A stretch of 64,000 bases of DNA from Cyclobacteriaceae bacterium (lineage in GTDB: Bacteria > Bacteroidota > Bacteroidia > Cytophagales > Cyclobacteriaceae), in assembly GCA_026129485.1 (NCBI GenBank), contig JAHCHY010000018.1:5001-69000 (forward strand), read 5' to 3'. The notes beneath the pieces are model-generated. The model saw only the letters and a list, made by a program, of their open reading frames with translations, searched no databases and was not told the DNA's origin. The position numbers and the translations under genes were made by a program. Within the stretch, counting starts at the first letter, position 1. Each line of letters begins with the position of its first letter. Positions 26,085 through 34,856 of the stretch are shown piece by piece.

Positions 26085-26750
26085 CTACCGCAATACTTCC
26101 TGCAGCACAGCTAATGATTTTATTTCGCCAAACCCGTCAATATGGGTTTGGTAGAATCGCAGCAACCCGTTCAGTAAAGATTGTCGTTGCGAGTAAGTCA
26201 GAGTAAGCTCACTGTGGTAGGTAGTGTGTAGTAGCTGATCAAGCAACCGTTCTTCCTGCTCATCCATCCAGTGGGCGCCCAATACTTCGCTGGTCTGGTT
26301 AGGCGCAAAGCCCAGGTGCCGGCTCAATCCCAACAGGAAAATCAAATGAAAGTTTTCAGGCTTTGGATGATTGTCCAATGTAACCAGCGATTGAGCGATG
26401 AACTCAAATATTTCAGATGCATGACTTTGTTCCTTTACGGATTTATTCAGCACCTCGTTTATAAACAAGGCAATGGCCGATTTATGAACCTCGCGTATTA
26501 AACCGGAATACGGATGATAACACTTTACCTCTTTCATGCGCATGATGTTGCCGTTCTCTTTATGGTAAACCACCAGGTCGAGCAACGTAAGCGGCTGAAA
26601 CAAGGCTATCCTGCTTTTTTTAGAATTTGAACGTACGCCATTCACGATGTAGCTCTGCAACCCGAATAAATCTGTAAACACATTTACGATAACCGAGGTA
26701 TCGCCATACGGGGTAAGCCGGAAAACAACGCCTTTTGTTTTTACTAACAC
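26085..26750 (-). CDS. recO: DNA repair protein RecO
   Basis: RecO mediates RecA loading in the RecFOR gap-repair pathway. The N-terminal OB fold is plain: KTKGVVFRLTPYGDTSVIVN, then GLQSYIVNGVRSNSKKSRIA and LDLVVYHKENGNIMRMKE. The helical C-terminal region carries LGLSRHLGFAPN. It has 221 residues. No zinc-binding Cys cluster is present, as usual in this phylum. It directly abuts tdk upstream (start and stop adjacent), so the two are cotranscribed. Confidence 0.92.
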   Translation of the reverse strand: MLVKTKGVVFRLTPYGDTSVIVNVFTDLFGLQSYIVNGVRSNSKKSRIALFQPLTLLDLVVYHKENGNIMRMKEVKCYHPYSGLIREVHKSAIALFINEVLNKSVKEQSHASEIFEFIAQSLVTLDNHPKPENFHLIFLLGLSRHLGFAPNQTSEVLGAHWMDEQEERLLDQLLHTTYHSELTLTYSQRQSLLNGLLRFYQTHIDGFGEIKSLAVLQEVLR

Positions 26751-27341
26751 TTACGGGTGCTTTTTCTTATTTGCAAAAAAAGCGTGGCGGCTTCGCGCTT
26801 CATAGGCATTTTTTTCGCCCAGCAATACGCGCGAGTCATTATCGGTTAACCGGTAAGAAAACGAAGCCAGCTCCCCGGTTTGCGCACAAATGGCATGCAC
26901 CTTGGTAACATACTCGGCAACGGCCAGCAGAAATGGCATCGGGCCAAACGGCTTTCCTTCATAGTCCATATCCAGGCCGGCAACAATTACACGTTTGCCA
27001 TTATTGGCTAATGTATTGCATACCTCAATAATGGCTTCGTCAAAAAACTGCGCTTCATCAATACCCACCACATCACAATCGCCTGCCAGCAATAAAATAT
27101 CAGAAGCAAACTGCACGGGTGTGGAACGAATCTCGCGCTCGCTGTGCGATACAATCTTTTCGATGTGATAGCGCGTATCAACTGCAGGCTTGAATATTTC
27201 AACTTTTTGCTGCGCAATAAGCGCGCGGTTAAGCCTGCGAATGAGCTCTTCCGTCTTCCCCGAAAACATGCACCCGCAGATCACTTCAATCCAGCCATGC
27301 TTACCTGCGGGATTCCTGCCAAGCTGAGGTTCTATAAACAT
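26751..27341 (-). CDS. tdk: thymidine kinase
   Basis: Phosphorylates thymidine in the salvage pathway; 196 residues, type II (bacterial/vaccinia-like) fold. Walker A is [16 protein letters not shown] (about residues 24-39), the Walker B/catalytic region is [12 protein letters not shown], and [15 protein letters not shown] is the lasso-adjacent motif. The C-terminal part normally has four zinc-binding Cys; here CAQTG is present but the second pair is not obvious, the same space reading [17 protein letters not shown]. It starts the tdk-recO unit. Confidence 0.94.
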   Translation of the reverse strand: MFIEPQLGRNPAGKHGWIEVICGCMFSGKTEELIRRLNRALIAQQKVEIFKPAVDTRYHIEKIVSHSEREIRSTPVQFASDILLLAGDCDVVGIDEAQFFDEAIIEVCNTLANNGKRVIVAGLDMDYEGKPFGPMPFLLAVAEYVTKVHAICAQTGELASFSYRLTDNDSRVLLGEKNAYEARSRHAFFANKKKHP

Positions 27342-27380
27342 GCAGGCAATTTAGGGATTAGAAAGGTCTATCCAACCCCG

Positions 27381-27701
27381 TTAGTCCGTGTACGCCTGGT
27401 GCGGCAGCTTGTATTCCTCCGGTGCGCGCACATGGCATTCGCCTGTAACTTTTGCCTGGCAGGCCAGCCGCTCCGTACCGGCAAGCTCAGCCGTGGCCCG
27501 GTACCGGGTTTCGGCATCGGTAAGCGGCCCAAGCGCATCGGCTCCCCGTACCACAATCATTTTACAGGTAGTACAACGACCCTTACCCCCGCAGGCGTGC
27601 ATCCAGTCGATATAGTTTTCATGAAACACACGCAAGGCAGAACTTCCGGCTTTGCCGGTAACTTCCTTTCGGGCCATGTTTTCAATCACTATCTTTACCA
27701 T
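27381..27701 (-). CDS. 2Fe-2S ferredoxin
   Basis: A small electron carrier of 106 residues with a single 2Fe-2S cluster. The cysteines are in HACGGKGRCTTCK (three) and LACQAKV (the fourth), the plant/adrenodoxin-type spacing. The C-terminal VRAPEEYKLPHQAYTD is not part of the core fold. A TATTTTTG promoter element lies 25 bp before the start in a 41-bp spacer shared with the divergent unknown gene. Its redox partner is not evident nearby. Confidence 0.92.
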   Translation of the reverse strand: MVKIVIENMARKEVTGKAGSSALRVFHENYIDWMHACGGKGRCTTCKMIVVRGADALGPLTDAETRYRATAELAGTERLACQAKVTGECHVRAPEEYKLPHQAYTD

Positions 27702-27726
27702 CTGTATAATGCGGCTAACAAGAATA

Positions 27727-27734
27727 CAAAAATA
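27727..27734 (-). promoter_or_regulatory. -7 promoter element TATTTTTG of the ferredoxin gene
   Basis: Exact TAnnTTTG match on the minus strand, 25 bp before the ATG at 27701. Most of its -33 region would lie inside the divergent gene starting at 27743. Confidence 0.55.
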
Positions 27735-27742
27735 ATCAGGGC

Positions 27743-28750
27743 ATGGACGAAAAGATAAGCTTAAAAGCCATCGATCAATACGCCATACAGGTGGCCAATC
27801 AACTGGGTGAAAGTTTCTTTTCGCAAAAGAGCCTGATTACCGGCCCGGAAATACTGACTTTATGCGAAGTAAAGCAGGTTAATTTTTTTGTAATTCATGA
27901 TTTGCTGAACGCATGGAAGAAAGAAAGCGAAAAGCTGAAAAGTCCGTATTTCGACTACGAGTCCAAAGCGGTTCAGGATGCTCTCAGCCAGTTTCAGATC
28001 GCACTCAGTAATCACATTGCCATTGGCAAGGTGGATTTTCTTCCGCTGCTGAAACGGGGAATCGGTCAGACCTTGTTCCTGCTTCTTGATCCGTATGATT
28101 TCTATTCGGAGCTGCTGGATAGCCATGACGAACTACTGTCGTTGAAAGACCTGGAAGACAGGGTGAAGTATGTTAAGCTGAACAAGGCGCCATTGGAAAA
28201 CCTGGTGCATCGCCTGAAAGCAAAAAATACAGATGCCGTAAAAGGAAAAGAAGCGTTTGCCCTGCTGGACCAGATTCTGGAAGAAGTAAATTTTACACCG
28301 GAAGATATTGAACCGCACTTACTGGCGTTTGGCAAAATTGTTCCGGCCGATGTGGCGCGGTTCTATGAACAAAAGCAGGCGCCAATACCCACCCCGGTTA
28401 TTGAACCCAAACCGGTGGCTGAAGTCAAGCCGGTTGAACAAAAGCCAACCACCATAGTAATCAATCAAAACCTGTTTGTTTCCGAAACCAAAACCACGCT
28501 GGCCGATAACCTGGCGAAGCAAAGAGCTACCCGGCTAAAAGAAAGCCTTACCATCAACCAGAAATTCATGTTCACCAAGATTTTGTTTCATGGTGATTTT
28601 GAAATCTTTACCGAAGCCATTGATAAGTTAGACCGGTTCGATAATCTTTCGCAGGCTATGCGCTTTATTGACGATGGCTACCCGGACTGGGATCGCGAAA
28701 GCGAGGAGTACGAAGAGTTCCTGGAAATTTTGCAGAACCGGTTTCGCTGA
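27743..28750 (+). CDS. conserved Bacteroidota protein of unknown function
   Basis: A soluble 335-residue protein with no signal peptide or membrane segment. The N-terminal half (1-215) is helical and charged. A Pro/Val/Lys-rich linker follows (about 216-245, PKPVAEVKPVEQKPTT). The C-terminal 85 residues hold the best-conserved-looking part: LTINQKFMFTKILFHGDF, then AIDKLDRFDNLSQAMRFIDD and EYEEFLEILQNRF. I have seen this tail in Bacteroidota proteins without a functional name. It diverges from the ferredoxin gene, and its stop directly abuts the stop of convergent rodA, leaving no room for a separate terminator. Confidence 0.8.
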   Translation: MDEKISLKAIDQYAIQVANQLGESFFSQKSLITGPEILTLCEVKQVNFFVIHDLLNAWKKESEKLKSPYFDYESKAVQDALSQFQIALSNHIAIGKVDFLPLLKRGIGQTLFLLLDPYDFYSELLDSHDELLSLKDLEDRVKYVKLNKAPLENLVHRLKAKNTDAVKGKEAFALLDQILEEVNFTPEDIEPHLLAFGKIVPADVARFYEQKQAPIPTPVIEPKPVAEVKPVEQKPTTIVINQNLFVSETKTTLADNLAKQRATRLKESLTINQKFMFTKILFHGDFEIFTEAIDKLDRFDNLSQAMRFIDDGYPDWDRESEEYEEFLEILQNRFR

Positions 28751-30025
28751 TTAAATGCGTTGCAGCACCTGGCTGCGGTGCGCATCCAGCTTAAGCAGTA
28801 TAAACAGCAATACGGTAAAGCTCCACAAGGCAGAGCCGCCATAGCTGAAGAACGGGAGCGGAATTCCAATTACCGGGAACAGCCCGATCGTCATGCCGAT
28901 GTTCACGGCAAAGTGAAAGAAAAATATGCTGGCCACGGAATAACCATACGCGCGCGCAAACCTGTTTTTCTGACGTTCGGCTATAAAAACAATCCGCTGA
29001 AGAAACACAATAAACAAAGCCACGACCACCAGGCTTCCCATCCAGCCATGCTCTTCGCCAATAGTACAAAAGATAAAGTCTGTACTTTGTTCGGGCACAA
29101 AATCAAACTTGGTTTGCGTTCCCTTTAAAAATCCTTTGCCTGCAAAGCCACCGCTTCCAATGGCAATTTTAGACTGCGTAACGTTCCAGTTGATTCCCAT
29201 TGGGTCGAAGTTGGGGTTCACCAATGCTTCCAGCCTTTTCTTGTGCCGTTCGGGCAAGACATTATTAATGACATAATCGAAGCTCTCAATCGTGAGGATA
29301 AGCAGCAGCGCTCCAAACGTAAGCGATGCAATCCGTTTGAAATTCCGTTTTCCGAAAATGATCAGAAGCACAAGCGCCACTCCTATTATGCCATGTAAAT
29401 ACCATTGATTCTTAACGATGAGGGTAAGGATAGCCAGTGCCGCCATAGAAATACCTACAATCAAAATAAAAGGCGACATGCCCTCGCGGTAGAATACAAC
29501 CAGGAAAGACAAAAACACAATTGCTGTTCCGAAATCTTTCTGCAGGATGATCAGCGCCAGGGGCGCCAGGATTAATACAAAGAGGATTCCCTGGTTGCGT
29601 ACACTATCCATTCTGAAACCAACACTTCCGATAGTCCTGGCAACCGCCAATGCGGTAATAAACTTGGCAAACTCGGAAGGCTGCACCCCGAAAGAGCCCA
29701 CACCTATCCAGGACTTGTTTCCACCTACTTCTTTACCGATAAAAGGAATCAGCAGCAGCGCTACTAAAATGATGGCGTAAAAGATATAGGCAAAGGTTTC
29801 GTAAAACCGCATATCCACGATGATGATCGCAAAAATGATTAGCACCGCGGCTGCAATAAACATAAGCTGCCTGCCTGAATTCAGGCTCATATCAAAAATG
29901 GATTGATTGGCTGTTTCATCATATACAGCCGCAAAAATGTTAAGCCACCCCAGGCCCACCATCAGCGCATAGAGCAGCACCGAAACCCAGTCTAATTTAC
30001 CCGATATGTCAACTTCCCTGCTCAT
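28751..30025 (-). CDS. rodA: rod shape-determining protein RodA (SEDS glycosyltransferase)
   Basis: The peptidoglycan polymerase of the elongasome, 424 residues with about ten hydrophobic segments. SEDS motifs are visible: GSFGVQPSEFAKF, AIGSGGFAGKGFLKGTQ with DFVPEQSTDFIFCTIGEE, and the closing GLFPVIGIPLPFFSYGGSAL. It overlaps mrdA (PBP2), its transpeptidase partner, by 4 bp and is the last gene of the five-gene mre operon. Confidence 0.96.
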   Translation of the reverse strand: MSREVDISGKLDWVSVLLYALMVGLGWLNIFAAVYDETANQSIFDMSLNSGRQLMFIAAAVLIIFAIIIVDMRFYETFAYIFYAIILVALLLIPFIGKEVGGNKSWIGVGSFGVQPSEFAKFITALAVARTIGSVGFRMDSVRNQGILFVLILAPLALIILQKDFGTAIVFLSFLVVFYREGMSPFILIVGISMAALAILTLIVKNQWYLHGIIGVALVLLIIFGKRNFKRIASLTFGALLLILTIESFDYVINNVLPERHKKRLEALVNPNFDPMGINWNVTQSKIAIGSGGFAGKGFLKGTQTKFDFVPEQSTDFIFCTIGEEHGWMGSLVVVALFIVFLQRIVFIAERQKNRFARAYGYSVASIFFFHFAVNIGMTIGLFPVIGIPLPFFSYGGSALWSFTVLLFILLKLDAHRSQVLQRI

Positions 30026-31836
30026 TCAAACTTGTTGTTAAGCACGTATTGCTCGATGTGCGGACGTTTGGTTCCGCCAAGCAAATATTTCTCAATCATT
30101 AGGCTGGCAATGGAAGCAGCCGCGCGCGCGCCTTGCCCCGCATCCTCCACGTAAACTGAAATCGCAATTTTAGGATTATCGCGTGGCGCAAACGCAATAA
30201 ATACCGAGTGGTCGAACAAAGGCGGAGCATTTTGTACCGTTCCGGTTTTGCCGCACACAACTATATCGGCAAGCTTGGCCCGGTATTGCCCGGTACCTTC
30301 CCGAACCACTTTTTCCATGGCATCTACCGCTACTATAAAGTAAGATGTATCGATAGAGGTATAGTGCCGTTCGGAATACTGCGGCAATGGCTTTCCGTCT
30401 TCGCCAATCGCTTTTACAAGGTGTGGCGTATAATAAAAGCCACGATTGGCAATGGTAGCTGCAAAGTTTGCCATCTGAATCGGCACCACAAGGTTTTCGC
30501 CTTCGCCAATGGCGATGGAATAGATGTTCGAAAATTTCCACGGGCGATTGCGATAGGCCCTGTCATAATAAGCCGGTGTTGGAATCAATCCGTCTTTCTC
30601 GTTGGGCAGATCGATTCCCAGCCGTTTGCCGAACCCAAAACTTGTAATGTGCTTATTCCATTCTTCCAGCCCGATGCGGGTATCGCCAAACGGATCGTTC
30701 ACCACTCCTTGATTGAGCATACGCCTGAGCACATTATGAAAATACGGGTTACAGGAATTGGCTATTGCTCCCCGCAAATCTTCATTGGTATGTGCACCGT
30801 GGCAATTGATGACAGAACGATCGCACTTAATGCGGGTATCGGGTGTAATTACTTTTTCCTGCAGGGCCGTCATGGCCTGTGCAATTTTAAAAATTGAGCC
30901 CGGGCGGTATTGCGCCATCAAAGGGCGGTTAAACAACGGCTTTAATGAATCATTGCTGATCAGCTTAAAATTGGAGCTGTAATTTCTTCCCGTAAGCAAG
31001 GCGGGATCGTACGATGGGCCTGAAACCAGGGAGAGAATTTCCCCGGTAGCCGGTTCAATCGCTACAATAGAGCCGGCTTTACCTTTCATTAAAAACTCAC
31101 CGTATTGCTGAAGATCAATATCAATGCCGGTATAAAGATTCGCCCCGGGTGTTGACAGCGTATCGTACTCGCCATTCTTGAATGAGCCCTTTTCTATTCC
31201 CTTTACATTACGCAGCTTAAAGCGCACACCTCGCTTACCGCGAAGCTGCTCTTCATAGAATGCTTCAATGCCGCTTTGTCCTACATAATCGCCCTGCCTG
31301 TAAATGCCGGATGCATCGCGCGCCAGGTTTTCCTTGCTGATTTCGCTTACATAGCCCAGCGCATTGGCTAATGATGGCGATTGATAAGCCCGTGTAGTCC
31401 GGGCCTGCGCATAAAAGCCGGGAAATTCATCGAGGTAATCCTGGATACGGGCAAAATCAATATTGGAAAGCTGGTTGAGAAGACGTGTGGGCTTGAACTG
31501 CGAATACTCCTTGCGGATCTTCATTTCCCTGAAGCGCATTCGAAGCTCTTCGCGTGTTAATCCGAATACCGTACAAAACCTTGCAGAATCAAAATTCTTC
31601 ACCTCCTTCATCACCACCTGTATGTCGTACTCAGGGGTGTTGTACACGATCAGCTTGTTGTTGCGATCGTAAATCAATCCCCGGAAGGGATATTCTACTT
31701 CGCGCAGAATGGCGTTACCGTCTGCCAGCTCTGCATAGCGGCTATCCAGCACCTGTATAAAAAAAAGCCGGACCAGAAATATTAAGCCCACCAAGCCAAA
31801 CACCACCTGTACGATCTCGCGCCTGCCCTCATTCAT
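30022..31836 (-). CDS. mrdA: penicillin-binding protein 2
   Basis: The elongasome transpeptidase, 604 residues. I start at MNEGRREIVQVVFGLVGLIF (ATG 31834-31836), which gives a 4-bp overlap with mreD; the longer open frame upstream is mreD read out of frame. One TM (about 8-26) precedes the pedestal domain (with YPFRGLIYDRNNKLIVYN) and the transpeptidase domain: SxxK in RPGSIFKIAQ, SxN in ANSCNPYFHN, KTG in CGKTGTVQN. Four-base overlaps on both sides show tight coupling with mreD and rodA. Confidence 0.96.
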   Translation of the reverse strand: MNEGRREIVQVVFGLVGLIFLVRLFFIQVLDSRYAELADGNAILREVEYPFRGLIYDRNNKLIVYNTPEYDIQVVMKEVKNFDSARFCTVFGLTREELRMRFREMKIRKEYSQFKPTRLLNQLSNIDFARIQDYLDEFPGFYAQARTTRAYQSPSLANALGYVSEISKENLARDASGIYRQGDYVGQSGIEAFYEEQLRGKRGVRFKLRNVKGIEKGSFKNGEYDTLSTPGANLYTGIDIDLQQYGEFLMKGKAGSIVAIEPATGEILSLVSGPSYDPALLTGRNYSSNFKLISNDSLKPLFNRPLMAQYRPGSIFKIAQAMTALQEKVITPDTRIKCDRSVINCHGAHTNEDLRGAIANSCNPYFHNVLRRMLNQGVVNDPFGDTRIGLEEWNKHITSFGFGKRLGIDLPNEKDGLIPTPAYYDRAYRNRPWKFSNIYSIAIGEGENLVVPIQMANFAATIANRGFYYTPHLVKAIGEDGKPLPQYSERHYTSIDTSYFIVAVDAMEKVVREGTGQYRAKLADIVVCGKTGTVQNAPPLFDHSVFIAFAPRDNPKIAISVYVEDAGQGARAAASIASLMIEKYLLGGTKRPHIEQYVLNNKFE

Positions 31837-32348
31837 ATCCGCCTGCGTTGTGGTGTTAAAAACTGGAGCAGCAGCATAACCGACATGGTAAAGATAAGGC
31901 TGGCGATAATCTTCAGCATGGTGTACCAGAACAGTGTAAAGCCCGAAGCCTCTACAAAGAATAATACCAGGTGGTGCAAAAACACCAACGGTAACGAATA
32001 CACGAGAAACCATTGCAGCCCGTTGGCCGCAAGCGTTGCCGTGGATCCGCTTTCGTACCCGCCCTGCGGTGTAATAGTACTTAGCCAATAGTTGCGCAGA
32101 TAGGCCACCAGAACGGTAGCCAGCGCATGCAAGCCCATGCTGTCATAAAATATATCAACCGAAAAGCCCATCAGGAATCCTGCCAGCATGAGAATAAGGG
32201 TGTTGGTTTCAATGGGCAGCAACAGCACAAAGGCGATATATAAAAAACAAAAAGCCGTATTGAACAGGACAAGGTTGCGCAAAATCAACACCTGCACCAG
32301 CAGGTAAACAAAGAATAGCACAAGCTGTACAATACCCAGGCGGTTCAT
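31833..32348 (-). CDS. mreD: rod shape-determining protein MreD
   Basis: A small polytopic membrane protein (171 residues, about five hydrophobic segments) of the elongasome. Similarity among MreD proteins is low; the call rests on size, hydropathy, the FLMGFSVDIFYDSMGLHALA segment typical of the family, and position between mreC and mrdA with 4-bp overlaps on both sides. Confidence 0.92.
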   Translation of the reverse strand: MNRLGIVQLVLFFVYLLVQVLILRNLVLFNTAFCFLYIAFVLLLPIETNTLILMLAGFLMGFSVDIFYDSMGLHALATVLVAYLRNYWLSTITPQGGYESGSTATLAANGLQWFLVYSLPLVFLHHLVLFFVEASGFTLFWYTMLKIIASLIFTMSVMLLLQFLTPQRRRI

Positions 32349-33172
32349 TTCGGTTCTCCTATTGTTAGATGCTCCAACGAGTCCTTTTCATTTTTCAGCT
32401 TGCTTTTAATTACCTCTACAAAAACAAGCCGGCCAAAATCCTGCGAAAGCTCTACCCGTATATCCCAGAAGGGAGCTTCCGGCTTCAGGGCAGCCTCGCG
32501 GATGATGCCCACCATAATCCCTTCCGGGAACACGGCATTATACCCGGAAGTTACAACACTATCGCCAACCACCGGCCGTGCATGGCGCGGAATAAACTGT
32601 AACGTGGTGTATCGCATGTCTGCTCCATCCCAGCGCACCGTACCAAAATGATTAGTTCGTTTTATCATGCCTGAAACCTGCTCATCTACATTCAACAGCG
32701 AAATCAATACGGCATAGCGGCTGGATACCGATTTGACTTTTCCTACTGCACCGGCATCGCCAATTACAGCCATGCCCGGGGCAAGTCCGTCAACCACACC
32801 TTTGTTAATGGTTATATAATTTTTATAGAGAGAGGTAGAATTGGCCATAACCTTGGCGCTCACAAAATCAAACTGATTAATACGGGTTGTGTCGGTTACA
32901 CTTTCTGAAAGCTGAATGCGCGTGCGCGCCAGGTCTGTTCTCAGCTCGGCATTCTCGCGCGCCAGGTCTTCATTGATAGCCCGTAGCGAAAAATACTCCC
33001 TCACACCCTGCGAAAAACCCAGTAGCTGTGCCGCTACCCGGTTGGAAGAATTGAAATATTTTGTGCTTTGATATTGGTTGTTTTCAATTACCAGCCACAC
33101 GCATACTAACTCCAGAAACAGAAAAGTGAAAAAAGCCCGGTACTCGTAAATAAAATTTAAGAGCCGCTCCAT
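32345..33172 (-). CDS. mreC: rod shape-determining protein MreC
   Basis: A 275-residue bitopic protein linking MreB filaments to PBP2. A TM helix at about 10-28 is followed by a coiled coil (about 60-95, LRAINEDLARENAELRTDL) and the beta-rich domain with VVDGLAPGMAVIGDAGAVGK, SRYAVLISLLNVDEQVSG and VVTSGYNAVFPEGIMVG. The last ten residues or so are charged. It lies 5 bp after mreB and overlaps mreD by 4 bp. Confidence 0.95.
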   Translation of the reverse strand: MERLLNFIYEYRAFFTFLFLELVCVWLVIENNQYQSTKYFNSSNRVAAQLLGFSQGVREYFSLRAINEDLARENAELRTDLARTRIQLSESVTDTTRINQFDFVSAKVMANSTSLYKNYITINKGVVDGLAPGMAVIGDAGAVGKVKSVSSRYAVLISLLNVDEQVSGMIKRTNHFGTVRWDGADMRYTTLQFIPRHARPVVGDSVVTSGYNAVFPEGIMVGIIREAALKPEAPFWDIRVELSQDFGRLVFVEVIKSKLKNEKDSLEHLTIGEPK

Positions 33173-33177
33173 TTCTA

Positions 33178-34203
33178 TCAGGTCATCAAAACTTTGCGGT
33201 AATGATCAAGGTTTTTCAGGGCTGCACCGGTGCCTCTTACCACGGCACGCAGCGGATCATCGGCTACATGAATCGGCAGCTTTGTTTTTAATGAAAGACG
33301 TTTATCCAATCCGCGCAACATGGCCCCGCCACCGGTCAGGTAAATACCCTGTTCGTAAATGTCGGCAGACAATTCGGGGGGCGATAGCTCCAGCGCTTTC
33401 AGAACCGCTTCTTCCAGCTTGGAGATGGATTTATCTAATGCAAAGGCTACTTCGGAATATGATATCTTAATGGTTTTAGGGATACCCGTCATCAGGTCGC
33501 GGCCGCGGATCTCATAGTCCTCGGGCCCGTCATCCAATTCGGTAAGCGCAGAACCTACTTCTATCTTAACACGCTCGGCCGAACGCTCACCGATCAGCAG
33601 GTTATGCTGCCTGCGCATGTAATCGAGAATATCGCGATTAAATGTATCGCCCGCTATACGGATAGACTGATCGCACACAATTCCCGAAAGGGCAATCACG
33701 GCAATATCGGTAGTACCTCCGCCAATATCTACAATCATGTTGCCTACGGGTTGCTCAATATCAATACCGATACCAATCGCTGCGGCAATCGGCTCGTGAA
33801 TCATATACACTTCTTTGGCGTTGGCATGCTCAGCCGAATCGCGTACCGCTCTCTTCTCCACCTCGGTAATAGCAGATGGAATGCAGATTACCATGCGCAT
33901 AGACGGTGGAAAAAGCTTGCGGCCTGTATCCACCATTTTAATCATGCCCCGAAGCATCATTTCGGCAGCGTGAAAGTCGGCTATTACACCTTCTTTAAGC
34001 GGACGAATGGTTTTAATGTTGTCGTGCGTTTTCTCGTGCATCTGCATGGCCTCGCGGCCAATGGCCAGCACTTTGCCGCTGGCGCGATCAAGCGCAATGA
34101 TGGATGGCTCATCTACCACCACTTTGTCTTTATGAATAATCAGGGTATTGGCTGTACCCAGGTCTATGGCAATGTCCTGGGTAAAAAAATCGAAAAGTCC
34201 CAT
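33178..34203 (-). CDS. mreB: rod shape-determining protein MreB
   Basis: The bacterial actin that organises lateral wall synthesis; 341 residues. The N-terminal amphipathic helix is MGLFDFFTQDIAIDLGTANT (membrane binding merges into phosphate-1 DLGTANT), phosphate-2 is VDIGGGTTDIAV, and the adenosine motif is IYLTGGGAMLRGLDK. It is the first gene of the mreBCD-mrdA-rodA operon. A TAATTTCG sequence at 34235-34242, one base off TAnnTTTG, is a possible promoter element. Confidence 0.97.
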   Translation of the reverse strand: MGLFDFFTQDIAIDLGTANTLIIHKDKVVVDEPSIIALDRASGKVLAIGREAMQMHEKTHDNIKTIRPLKEGVIADFHAAEMMLRGMIKMVDTGRKLFPPSMRMVICIPSAITEVEKRAVRDSAEHANAKEVYMIHEPIAAAIGIGIDIEQPVGNMIVDIGGGTTDIAVIALSGIVCDQSIRIAGDTFNRDILDYMRRQHNLLIGERSAERVKIEVGSALTELDDGPEDYEIRGRDLMTGIPKTIKISYSEVAFALDKSISKLEEAVLKALELSPPELSADIYEQGIYLTGGGAMLRGLDKRLSLKTKLPIHVADDPLRAVVRGTGAALKNLDHYRKVLMT

Positions 34204-34285
34204 TCGCTCCGAAGGTTAAAAAAGTTATGAAGCCCGAAATTACAGAAATAATCCTGTGAATTTTATGTGTATTCGGCTGAAAAAC

Positions 34286-34663
34286 TTACAGGGGATTTGG
34301 CAGGTACTCGATAACATCGAGTGTCGGGATACCCGTGAACGCCTTATCGGCTGTCAGTAAAGGAACTCCTAAAGTTTTGGTCGTTGCTGCAATGATTGCA
34401 TCTGGGGTCTTTAATTTTTTGCCTTTTCTCAATTTGGATGCCTCAAAGCTTATCTTGTCATTACTATGAACAACCGTTACATGGTATAAAAACCTGTTGA
34501 TCACCTGCTCTGATTGATGCGTTACCCTTTGGCTGCGAAGCTCTATTTCAGAGATGAAGGAAATAAAGATTTCCTTGTTTTCCAGGAGCACTTCAAGTGT
34601 TAAATCTCCATTAAGGTGATAGATGATTATATTAGTGTCGATCAATATTCTATTCCCACTCAT
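34286..34663 (-). CDS. PIN-domain toxin (VapC-like)
   Basis: A 125-residue PIN ribonuclease. ILIDTNIIIYHLNGD gives the first Asp, FISFISEIELRSQ the conserved Glu, LKTPDAIIAATTKTLGVPLLTAD the third and fourth acidic residues. It is the likely toxin of a type II pair: a 59-codon gene overlaps its start by 14 bp upstream. This module lies between mreB and purH with no obvious flanking repeats, unlike the pair at 23.2-24.0 kb. Confidence 0.88.
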   Translation of the reverse strand: MSGNRILIDTNIIIYHLNGDLTLEVLLENKEIFISFISEIELRSQRVTHQSEQVINRFLYHVTVVHSNDKISFEASKLRKGKKLKTPDAIIAATTKTLGVPLLTADKAFTGIPTLDVIEYLPNPL

Positions 34664-34829
34664 CCCTCAGGCTTCGTTGGATTTCTACGGGATTTCCTTC
34701 AAACCTTACTTTACCCGTAAATAAGTGAGCCGGGAATCCTCTCTTTTTACCCGACTGATTCAGCTTTCTAAGTTTATTTTCTATAGATCGCTTAGAATCT
34801 CCCCTTTTTATCTTAACCACTGCCTTCAT
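34650..34829 (-). CDS. small antitoxin-like protein upstream of PIN toxin
   Basis: A 59-codon frame from ATG 34827-34829 to TAG 34650-34652: MKAVVKIKRGDSKRSIENKL at the start and GKVRFEGNPVEIQRSLRDEW at the end. A basic N-terminal half and an acidic, aromatic C-terminus are typical of antitoxins that thread into a PIN active site. It overlaps the toxin gene by 14 bp. A perfect TATATTTG promoter element ends 5 bp before the ATG, supporting both the start and expression. I know no family name for it. Confidence 0.75.
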   Translation of the reverse strand: MKAVVKIKRGDSKRSIENKLRKLNQSGKKRGFPAHLFTGKVRFEGNPVEIQRSLRDEWE

Positions 34830-34834
34830 AGAAT

Positions 34835-34842
34835 CAAATATA
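34835..34842 (-). promoter_or_regulatory. -7 promoter element TATATTTG of the PIN/antitoxin operon
   Basis: Exact TAnnTTTG match on the minus strand, with 5 bp between it and the antitoxin ATG, so the transcript would begin at or next to the start codon. Its -33 region lies in the 3' end of purH. Confidence 0.65.
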
Positions 34843-34856
34843 TCGAAAATCAGTAA

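Noticed and set aside
27144-27758. 204-codon plus-strand frame across tdk and the ferredoxin gene
   Set aside because: Spans two well-supported genes on the opposite strand and has no recognisable motif.
31837-32088. Longer N-terminus for PBP2
   Set aside because: The extra 84 codons are mreD read in another frame; the MNEGRREIV start gives the family-typical anchor and a 4-bp overlap.
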